Below are positions 17,446 through 24,802 of a DNA stretch of 64,000 nucleotides, piece by piece. How positions within the stretch are numbered: the first letter of the stretch is position 1; each line of letters starts with the position of its first letter. This DNA comes from Deltaproteobacteria bacterium (GTDB lineage Bacteria > Desulfobacterota > Desulfobulbia > Desulfobulbales > SURF-16), in the NCBI GenBank assembly GCA_016219175.1, contig JACRCD010000028.1, positions 1 to 64,000 of the forward strand. The letters run 5' to 3'. The position numbers and the translations under genes were made by a program. Below the pieces are notes generated by a model. It made no database searches, was not told the DNA's origin, and was given only the letters and a program-made list of their open reading frames with translations.

Positions 17446-18924
17446 TCAACAGAGCTTGACTTCTAATTCGCCTATTGCCTGGTCAAATATTTTATCCAAA
17501 ACTGGAATTGGAGTTTGTGCATATGAGCCTAAGTGCATGTCAAACAAATACTTCTTCTTCATTGGATCAGAGTTATCCTCAGCTGCTTTTTTGAGGATCT
17601 CCGATATGATATTGCCGTTAGCAATGACAACCTTTATTAATTCCTCGAAGCTTTTCACCGAGGTGAAAAAGATGTTCCGAAGCGAAACGCATGTGCTATC
17701 AATGTTCTTTGCAGTAGTGTAAGTTTGGAGTGGCTCCGCTAAAAATTCATTCCACAGGTCTTGGCCATCACTCAGGTACATTTCCTTGTACGTGACAACT
17801 ATTGCAAATAACGCTTTATCTTTGAGAATAGTTCTGCCTTCCTCAGTGTTTTTCAGTAAATGACCAAACTCGTATATCTGTTCAAATGACTTGATAATAC
17901 TGGTTTTAAGTTGAGTTGTCAAAACCGCGTTGGTAGGATTTATTTGAGCATAAGGATGCATTTCAACCCCTTTAACCTCTATTAAGACCACAGCATCACA
18001 AAGCTCAAGCACCGCATCGCATACCCTCCTCTTCTTGAAAATTTCTTTCAGCCTGACTTCCGGAATGTAGGATAAATTATTTTCATCCATAAGTCGGTTA
18101 ATGTAATTCTCGAATATGACTCCAAAGGCTTGGGTAAAGTCGCGACCTTGTGCATCTTTTAGTTTGTCATAAATCGCATGCTTGATTTTTTCTTGCAATA
18201 CGTATGGCGAGTAGCAGTAATATCTATCATTAATTCTAAGAAATGGGTACTGCTTCAAAGGAGTTTGCTCAGTCAGTTGTAAAAGCTTATCTTCCGTATT
18301 TTCATAATGTCGTTCAAAAAATTGTTTAGTATCTTCCACAGAAAGAGCAACAAGAAGGAAAAATGATTCTATGACCTTTTCACTAAAGCCCAAGGGAGCA
18401 AACCACTCTTTAGTTATATAGTTTCTACCACTGACATCGATAAACCCCGACCATGCTGATAACAGCATTTGAAGAAATGTGTTTATTTCTAGCCCTGTGA
18501 TGGCTAAGAATTCTTCATTCAGTTTGGCGGCAGCGGCACCATCAAAGATCAGGAGCTGTCTCGCTAGGTCACTTGATGTAATCGATCGCTGAAACCAAAA
18601 TTGCTGAAATGCCAGTGTTCGCATGAACTTGCTGGCACCACCTTTCTCTCCATTAAAAAAACGGGATTCTTTTGCAAGTTCATTGACGTAATCCAGGGCA
18701 CAATTAATGTTTTCTATCGTTGCTGTCTTGTTACTATTTTTCCCGCCTTCTAAAAATGCAATTTTTATCAAATACAAAAGACCCCAAGGATAGTATCCTC
18801 CGTTCGCATAGACAGCGTTTTTGCTTATCTCATGTAATTTTGTAATGCATGGTAATACAATGGATAACGGGTCGTAATTCCTTATCTTATTTCGTAAAAC
18901 TTTATAATCTTCATAACTTGCCAT
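17446..18924 (-). CDS. Unknown 492-residue protein with PD-(D/E)XK-like nuclease core
   Basis: No family recognised. The N-terminal ~250 residues are helical. In the C-terminal half, IFENYINRLM (a helix with a conserved-type Glu) is followed by CDAVLELCDAVVLIEVKG, giving D303-x12-E316-x-K318. That spacing fits the PD-(D/E)XK nuclease superfamily. A later VVTYKEMYL strand is compatible with that fold. The gene is visibly AT-rich (the line 18721-18780 has 18 G+C of 60), unlike its neighbours, so it was probably acquired. It stands between a toxin-antitoxin pair and a trypsin-like peptidase. A defence role is a guess from context. Confidence 0.8.
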   Translation of the reverse strand: MASYEDYKVLRNKIRNYDPLSIVLPCITKLHEISKNAVYANGGYYPWGLLYLIKIAFLEGGKNSNKTATIENINCALDYVNELAKESRFFNGEKGGASKFMRTLAFQQFWFQRSITSSDLARQLLIFDGAAAAKLNEEFLAITGLEINTFLQMLLSAWSGFIDVSGRNYITKEWFAPLGFSEKVIESFFLLVALSVEDTKQFFERHYENTEDKLLQLTEQTPLKQYPFLRINDRYYCYSPYVLQEKIKHAIYDKLKDAQGRDFTQAFGVIFENYINRLMDENNLSYIPEVRLKEIFKKRRVCDAVLELCDAVVLIEVKGVEMHPYAQINPTNAVLTTQLKTSIIKSFEQIYEFGHLLKNTEEGRTILKDKALFAIVVTYKEMYLSDGQDLWNEFLAEPLQTYTTAKNIDSTCVSLRNIFFTSVKSFEELIKVVIANGNIISEILKKAAEDNSDPMKKKYLFDMHLGSYAQTPIPVLDKIFDQAIGELEVKLC

Positions 18925-19064
18925 TGTTTCTCTATCTATTTCTTGTTGTTCAAAGTCGAGGGTAACCTGCCGTGAGTAAACTGAAAGTTGCTTTCAATTG
19001 CGTAAACACTATGGTTGCTACACCCAAAAAACTGACGTGCTCGCGGTCAGCATTTAACCATCGG

Positions 19065-19811
19065 TTAGGATTTTAGTGGAATTTCTTTTTCTGTATGAAC
19101 ATAAATATCCACATCTGTATTTTTAAAAATTGAAAAAATAGCCTGTGGATTTAACGCCATACCTAGCTCGACAATTTTCGAAACTTTTTCTTTATAATCG
19201 TCTGATTCAACGACGGTGTGATGCACGATCTCTGATTCTCTTGACCCATAAGCACACCCGACAATTCCTGTTTGTCTTTTTTCGACTCCTTCAAATTTAA
19301 GATGACAGATCAAAGGTGAGCCACTCATACCAAACAATACCGGAAAACTTAATTCAAATGAGTCAGGGTAATTGTCATCTCTTGAAATACCAGTAATGTA
19401 CCCCCGGAGATATCTTTGTCTAAATGGTAATTTTTCAGGGCCTATCGGTTCATTTACATACCCATACACCTCAACTTCACTGCCTAAATTTATTAATGTC
19501 TCGTCGATGAAAGGCCAAAAAATGTTTATTGAAGGAGGCGATATGCTTTTGCACAAGGCAATGTCGTATTTAGAAGAAATATGTATAATTTCAATTTCAG
19601 TTTCTTGTTTAATTCCAAGTTGATAACTAATAATTTTTTCATTTTCAAGCAGAGAACTAATAACATGATTACACGTAATAAGATGGCCTTTGCTATCGAT
19701 ATAAAAACCCGTTCCTAAAAAACGAAATTTGTTGGGGTTATTTCTTGGAATTGCAAGAAGCGGAACAATTATATCCTCTACATACAACTCATTTTCCATT
19801 TCCATATTCAT
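19065..19811 (-). CDS. Trypsin-like serine peptidase, cytoplasmic, island gene
   Basis: About 248 residues with start at 19811, where AGGATG-type ribosome site precedes ATG; a longer frame to 19916 is open. Chymotrypsin-fold catalytic triad: His49 in HLITCNHVISS, Asp83 in SKYDIALCKS, Ser163 in FGMSGSPLI. No signal peptide or membrane helix in this form, so it should act in the cytoplasm. No PDZ domain. It is AT-rich like the nuclease-like gene 140 bp downstream on the same strand, and the two form the core of the island. Peptidases of this fold occur beside some defence genes, but no partner here is diagnostic. Confidence 0.82.
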   Translation of the reverse strand: MNMEMENELYVEDIIVPLLAIPRNNPNKFRFLGTGFYIDSKGHLITCNHVISSLLENEKIISYQLGIKQETEIEIIHISSKYDIALCKSISPPSINIFWPFIDETLINLGSEVEVYGYVNEPIGPEKLPFRQRYLRGYITGISRDDNYPDSFELSFPVLFGMSGSPLICHLKFEGVEKRQTGIVGCAYGSRESEIVHHTVVESDDYKEKVSKIVELGMALNPQAIFSIFKNTDVDIYVHTEKEIPLKS

Positions 19812-20036
19812 ATTTTCACATCCTAACCAGTTATCAGCTAGACGGATAATCATAACACTGCTTTGTTTACCCGGCCAATACGAAAAAAAATGACGTAACC
19901 ATAATATTTCATTCAATTTAGCAAATGACTAATATGCGCTCCGCGGATGAGTCGTTGCCGCCATGCCGCCATTCGTTTCCTATCTCTCTGACACCTTAAA
20001 CAATTCAATGCCATCCCGGCAAAAAAGGCGGCCTCA

Positions 20037-21218
20037 CTACTCACCGATATAGAGGCCGAACTCCTCCCGCACTGCCTGGATGGGGATGGCGAAGCCGATA
20101 CCCTGGGTGTCCCGCAGGATCATGGTGTTGATGCCGAGCACCCTGCCATTCTCATCCACCAGCGGGCCGCCGCTGTTGCCCGGGTTGATGGGGGCATCGG
20201 TCTGGATGAACGACTGACCGTCACGCTCCCGGAATCCGGAGATAACACCGCTGGTCACCGTGTGGCGCAAACCGGACGGGCTGCCGATGGTGTACACCCG
20301 GCCGCCCTGCGCCATCCGTTGCGAGCCAACGTCCTGCGGTTTGAGCACCGGGGCGTTGTAGCAGTGCACCGAAAGCAGGGCAAGGTCGGTGCGGTCACTG
20401 AGGCGCACCGACTGCACGGCAAGCTCGGTGCCGTCGATCAGGGTCACCCGGACATCCGCCGGTTTGACACTCTTGCCCATCAGCTGAAGCTGCTTGGTCT
20501 CTTCCTGATGGATGGCGGTGTACTTGGCAACCTCCTCCCGCCTCCGGCGCAGCTCTTCCTCTATGTCCCGCTTGAGCACCCGATCTGTCACCCTGGCCAG
20601 TTGCCCCTCCACCCGCTCGATGTTGCGGCGCTCCCGCTCCAGATCGCCGGCCAGCTTGTCAACATTGGCCTGGAGGGTTTTGAGGGCGGCGGAGTCCATC
20701 CGCACCACATGCAGGTTGGTGACGATAGAGCCGTTGGCGGTGACGAAGAAACCGGAGCCGCCTCCCCAGGGGGTCTTGATGGAGACCGTGGCGTTGCGCG
20801 CCTCCTCCACCGGGTTGGCGGGGGGAAAGGCGGCTGCCAGCTGCCCGGCCAACCCTTCGGGGCGGGAGTCAGCCGGGAGCGCCGGCGGGACGCCCTTGCG
20901 GTTTTTTTCCACTGGTTGCGGCTCCGGTTGCGTCTCCGGAGAAGAGACCTCCACCGCCACCTGGCCGGGCGGCGGAACAACGCGCTCCCCCTGCAACAGA
21001 TACCAGCCGGTGGCGGCCACAATCAACAGCACCCCGGCCGCCAGCAGCCCTTTATTCCTTGGCCTCTCCCGGGGCGACATTTCGGATGACGGCTGTTTTG
21101 CATGGAGTTCCCCGGCTTGCCGGGCCATCCGAGAAGACTGGTAGCGGGCAAAAATCAAGCCGCAGCGTGGGCATTCAACTTCACTCTCTCCATCATGGCC
21201 GCATTTCGGACACTGCAT
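20037..21218 (-). CDS. Membrane-anchored HtrA-like serine protease with zinc ribbon and coiled-coil insertion
   Basis: 393 residues. An N-terminal zinc ribbon (CPKCGHDG, CPRCGLIF, residues 3-22) is followed by one membrane helix (~57-75), a Pro-rich linker, then the protease domain. Triad: His170 (TNLHVVRM), Asp278 (RTDLALLSV) and Ser349 (GNSGGPLV). The His-Asp gap is 108 residues, against about 30 in DegP/DegS, because a charged coiled coil (about 178-250, with ERERRNIERVEGQL and RRRREEVAKY) is inserted. There is no PDZ domain. Topology suggests a cytosolic zinc ribbon and a periplasmic protease. GC-rich, so not part of the AT-rich island. Confidence 0.88.
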   Translation of the reverse strand: MQCPKCGHDGESEVECPRCGLIFARYQSSRMARQAGELHAKQPSSEMSPRERPRNKGLLAAGVLLIVAATGWYLLQGERVVPPPGQVAVEVSSPETQPEPQPVEKNRKGVPPALPADSRPEGLAGQLAAAFPPANPVEEARNATVSIKTPWGGGSGFFVTANGSIVTNLHVVRMDSAALKTLQANVDKLAGDLERERRNIERVEGQLARVTDRVLKRDIEEELRRRREEVAKYTAIHQEETKQLQLMGKSVKPADVRVTLIDGTELAVQSVRLSDRTDLALLSVHCYNAPVLKPQDVGSQRMAQGGRVYTIGSPSGLRHTVTSGVISGFRERDGQSFIQTDAPINPGNSGGPLVDENGRVLGINTMILRDTQGIGFAIPIQAVREEFGLYIGE

Positions 21219-21711
21219 CGCTCCCCTCCGTTATTGTCAAACCGTGCCTGTTCGCCGCAGGGCACACCATTTTTTTCCTGAAAACCGCGGGTTAAATGGC
21301 CCATACCCTCCTCTAACCCTATGTGATAGTATAAATTATTTTCCCGGCACATCCAATATGTTACTCCTATAATAATTTTAATATGAAAGCGGACCACCCT
21401 TCTCATTACCCATGCAGAAACAGTGCGCTTTCCTGTTTCGTTGAGGCTTGCCGGGCCGGTCCAGCTTCGGCAACGCTTTCCGGTACTCAAATTCGGCTAT
21501 GTCAATCCTTGCCTGCGATAAAAAAAGACGGGATCACCCTGGGCGCGGCCCGCTGTTTCCTCTGTTTACCCCCATCCTCTCCTCCCAAACCGAGAAAAGT
21601 TTCGCTTTATTTGCTGCATTTTGGGGAAAACGTTCTATTATTTATTGTAGGGTAACACGAAATCCGTGCACTTAAGGTCCCATCCTATTCCCCAAAAGAG
21701 GAAGCAGGCCG
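21219..21711. other. Intergenic region with a gene fragment
   Basis: This 490-bp gap between divergent genes holds AT-rich promoter-like sequence around 21310-21380 and the radical SAM fragment at 21444-21521. I see no intact gene. Confidence 0.6.
21444..21521 (+). pseudogene. Decayed C-terminal fragment of a radical SAM paralogue
   Basis: In one frame it reads QLRQRFPVLKFGYVNPCLR then stop at 21519-21521. The intact radical SAM protein at 15139-16431 ends QLRLRFPELKFGYFNPPLR then stop. Identity is also clear at the DNA level. Only about 20-25 codons remain, and no upstream part is recognisable. It marks a lost gene or a recombination end point. Confidence 0.7.
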
Positions 21712-22779
21712 ATGAAAAAAAAAGGTGATATCGTGTCCGTCTCTCCTCCCATCCAGCCGAGCAAAAGCCTCTACCTGGCCCGGGAGATCAAGGACACAAG
21801 GATGCACTACTCGCTGCGCCAGACCTATCGCGACGAAGCAGGCGGTCTGCTGCTCCATCGGGAAATCTTTGCTCTGGGGGATAGCCCGCAACAGTTTATC
21901 ATCTACCTGGGCGACCACGGCTATGGCCTTGACGACGCACTGACGGAGGCCATTTCTCCCTATATTGCCGGCGACGGGGCGGAGATGGCGGAAAAGCTCC
22001 TGTGGCCCTTTGTTCGAAAAGAGGTCCGCGCCAAACTCGAGCCCTTCATGAACCGGGGCGGCCGCCCGGCCATCACCAAGGTGACCGCCGAGGAACAGGC
22101 GGCCATTGACCGGGAAATCCACCTCTTTGACCGGCGCAGGCTCCATTTTCTCTGGTACGGCGCCATTGACCAGAGCGGCCTGTACCGGATGCCGGCCAAA
22201 CTGTGCCGCAAGCTGCTGGGCAAATCGCGGGATGAGAAGGAACAGTATTTCATCGAAAGGGAACAGGTCTTCCATGCCGACCAGGTGAAGGAATATCTGT
22301 TTACCATCTTTGATCTCCAGCGCCATTTCAGCCAGTCCTATGCCCGCATCATGCCCCAGGGCCTGGACCAGGATGAGCTTGACGGATTCATGGTCGAGGA
22401 ACTCTGCCGTCTCAATGAGGACAAGGAGTTCTGGCTGGGCATGGATAAGGCAGCCGGCCTGCGGCCCTATCTCATCCGTTATCTCATCATGTTTTTTGAT
22501 TATGATTTCAGCGCCAGCCAGGCCCTTGACGACTACATCAGACAGTTCTTGAACAGCCACCGGCAATTCCGTTTTCCGCAAAAAAACAAGCCGATGGACA
22601 TGAACAAGGCCAGCGAGATATTCGGGGAACCGGCCGAGAGTCTGGCTAAAATGAACGATCGCGAGCTGACCCGCCTTTACCGGCGGCGGGCTAAAGAGCT
22701 GCATCCCGATACGGGCGGGGAGCATGATAAGTTTGTCCGGCTCAAGGAGGCCTTTGAAGCGTTGCTTCGCAAACGCTGA
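21712..22779 (+). CDS. Protein with C-terminal J domain
   Basis: 355 residues. The last ~60 residues form a J domain with the HPD motif (RRRAKELHPDTGGEHDKF) that would stimulate an Hsp70 ATPase. The first ~290 residues are unrecognised, apart from a conserved-looking start (SKSLYLAREIKDTRMHYSLR). No zinc-finger or Gly/Phe region, so it is a type III J protein with an unknown substrate or targeting domain. A YcaO-TPR gene lies 113 bp downstream on the same strand. Confidence 0.82.
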   Translation: MKKKGDIVSVSPPIQPSKSLYLAREIKDTRMHYSLRQTYRDEAGGLLLHREIFALGDSPQQFIIYLGDHGYGLDDALTEAISPYIAGDGAEMAEKLLWPFVRKEVRAKLEPFMNRGGRPAITKVTAEEQAAIDREIHLFDRRRLHFLWYGAIDQSGLYRMPAKLCRKLLGKSRDEKEQYFIEREQVFHADQVKEYLFTIFDLQRHFSQSYARIMPQGLDQDELDGFMVEELCRLNEDKEFWLGMDKAAGLRPYLIRYLIMFFDYDFSASQALDDYIRQFLNSHRQFRFPQKNKPMDMNKASEIFGEPAESLAKMNDRELTRLYRRRAKELHPDTGGEHDKFVRLKEAFEALLRKR

Positions 22780-22892
22780 AAGCAAACCTGGACTCTTTGC
22801 AAAACCGGAGAAATCGATTACATAGTGGTATCAATTTTCTCGCAGCTTAAGCTGCGCCATCAAGAGTCACCACAGCAGTACGAGGAAATATC

Positions 22893-24635
22893 ATGGAAAA
22901 AAAGCCGATCCGTCTTGCAGACTGTTTCAAACATTACACCCTTGACCAGGACAAGGTCTGCACCCCCACTGAAACTATCAAGCGCTTCAAGGAAAGACTC
23001 CAGGAAGTGCAGCTCGATGTGCTGAAAGAAGTACGGCGCATTGACAACGGCCGTCTGGACATTCCCGTCTATTTCAGTGTCTGCGGCAAGGACGCCCTGG
23101 CCACCATCGGCACCAAAAAACAGATGGGCAAGGGCAGCACCCCGGAGCAGTCCCAGGCCAGCGCCTGCATGGAGCTGGGCGAGCGCTTCAGTTTTTTTTC
23201 CTTCATGAAAAATCCGGACAACTTCATCCATGACACCTACGCCAACCTGAAGAAGTCAAACTATCCCCTGTTGCCCCTGCAAACCATGTTGCAGTCGGTG
23301 CACGACACCACCACCGGCGTCGCCACCCTGGAAAAACTTATTGACAACGTCCCCATCCAATGGACCTGGGCCACCAATCTGAACAGACAGGAGGAGGTGC
23401 TGGTTCCATTCAGCTGGTTTTACGCCATCAACGAATTCAACGGCCCTTCCGCCGGCAACTCGCTGGAAGAGGCCATCAGCCAGGGGGTCTGCGAGGTGGT
23501 CGAGCGTCACGTTTCGGCGGTGGTCAGCCACGATAGACATCCGGTTCCGGCCATTGACACCCTGTCCATCATGGACCCCATCGCCCGCGAACTGCTGGCC
23601 AAATTCACCAGAAACGGCATTGAGGTCCACCTCAATGATTTCACCCTGGACACGGGTATTCCGACAGTTGGGGCACTGGCCATCGACCGCTCGACCTTCC
23701 CGGAAAGCAGCGAGATCGTCTATACGGCCGGCACCACGCCCAACGCGGAAAAGGCGGTGATCCGCGCCCTTACCGAGGTGGCCCAGCTGGCCGGAGACTT
23801 CAACTCAAAAGCCAATTATGTGGCCAGCGGGCTGCCCAAACCCCTGTCCATGGATGAGGTTCCCTATCTCACCCATTCCGGCCGCAGCGTCACCATCGAG
23901 GAGATGCCCGATCTGTCCGACGACAACATCAAGGTGGAGCTCGAAAATTGCCTGGCGGCCCTGGCCAGAATCAACCTGGAGGTGTACATTATCAACGTCA
24001 CCCACCCGCGGCTGAACATCCCGGCCATTTACACCATCATCCCGGGCGCCCATTTCCGGGAACGGTCCCGCATCAATAACGTGGGCCTCTTTGCCGCCAA
24101 GCTGGTGGCGGAAAAAATCGCGGACCCGCGCACCTGCCGGGAGAGTCTGCTGGCCATGCAGGAGGTGCTGCCCCAAGCCTATTATCTTGAATTCTATCTC
24201 GGCCGCAACCTCATGGAAACCGGCCAGATCGAGGAGGCCCTGCATCATCTGCACAGGGCGCTCACCCTGCGGCCCGAAGAGGAGGACATCCCCTATATCT
24301 ACTCCTACATCGGCGACGGTTTAAAGAGCATCGGCCGCTTTGACGAGGCCATTGCCGCCATCCGGCAGGGATTGGACCATGACGAGGAACGGCCCGACAT
24401 GCACAACATCCTCGGCGTCTGCTATTTCAAGCTGGGCCAGCATGACAAGGCCATCAGCCATTTCCACCGGGCGGTGGAACTGGCCCCCACCTCAGCCATT
24501 GATTACGCCAACCTCGGGGTCAACTACCGCAAAATCGGCAAGACGGGCGAGGCGGCCAAATACCTTGAGCTGGCCCTGTCCATGGACCCCAGCATCGAAT
24601 TCGCCAGGGAACAGCTGGCGGCCTGCCAAGGGTAG
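22893..24635 (+). CDS. YcaO-domain protein fused to TPR repeats
   Basis: 580 residues. The N-terminal ~400 residues match YcaO: KGSTPEQSQASACMELGERF, GNSLEEAISQGVCEVVERH and RALTEVAQLAGDF carry the Glu/Gln/Arg residues of the unusual ATP site. YcaO enzymes phosphorylate amide backbones to make azolines or thioamides, or help methylthiotransferases (E. coli YcaO). The C-terminal ~170 residues hold at least three TPR units (for example DMHNILGVCYFKLGQHDKAI). No precursor peptide, TfuA or E1-like partner is seen nearby, so the substrate is unknown. Confidence 0.88.
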   Translation: MEKKPIRLADCFKHYTLDQDKVCTPTETIKRFKERLQEVQLDVLKEVRRIDNGRLDIPVYFSVCGKDALATIGTKKQMGKGSTPEQSQASACMELGERFSFFSFMKNPDNFIHDTYANLKKSNYPLLPLQTMLQSVHDTTTGVATLEKLIDNVPIQWTWATNLNRQEEVLVPFSWFYAINEFNGPSAGNSLEEAISQGVCEVVERHVSAVVSHDRHPVPAIDTLSIMDPIARELLAKFTRNGIEVHLNDFTLDTGIPTVGALAIDRSTFPESSEIVYTAGTTPNAEKAVIRALTEVAQLAGDFNSKANYVASGLPKPLSMDEVPYLTHSGRSVTIEEMPDLSDDNIKVELENCLAALARINLEVYIINVTHPRLNIPAIYTIIPGAHFRERSRINNVGLFAAKLVAEKIADPRTCRESLLAMQEVLPQAYYLEFYLGRNLMETGQIEEALHHLHRALTLRPEEEDIPYIYSYIGDGLKSIGRFDEAIAAIRQGLDHDEERPDMHNILGVCYFKLGQHDKAISHFHRAVELAPTSAIDYANLGVNYRKIGKTGEAAKYLELALSMDPSIEFAREQLAACQG

Positions 24636-24672
24636 GGACGGAAGCACACCGGCCAGGAAACCCTTGAACTGC

Positions 24673-24748
24673 CCGCGGGGTGCGACACGACTGTGTCCCG
24701 CACCCCGCGGACCTGATTGATTCAAACGGCCCGGCCTGGCGCAGGCCG
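24673..24748. terminator. Two GC-rich hairpins between convergent genes
   Basis: A perfect 12-bp stem CCGCGGGGTGCG/CGCACCCCGCGG (24673-24684, 24699-24710), then a perfect 7-bp stem CGGCCTG/CAGGCCG (24732-24748). No T run follows on either strand. Probably transcription end or mRNA-stabilising structures for the convergent genes. Confidence 0.45.
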
Positions 24749-24802
24749 TTATCATACCACGCGCCTTCCTCTTACGGACCGAGCCGGGATGAAGCAATAA
24801 TT

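Noticed and set aside
21685-22785. 366-residue minus-strand frame opposite the J-domain gene
   Set aside because: Mirror frame; the plus frame ends in a clear J domain.
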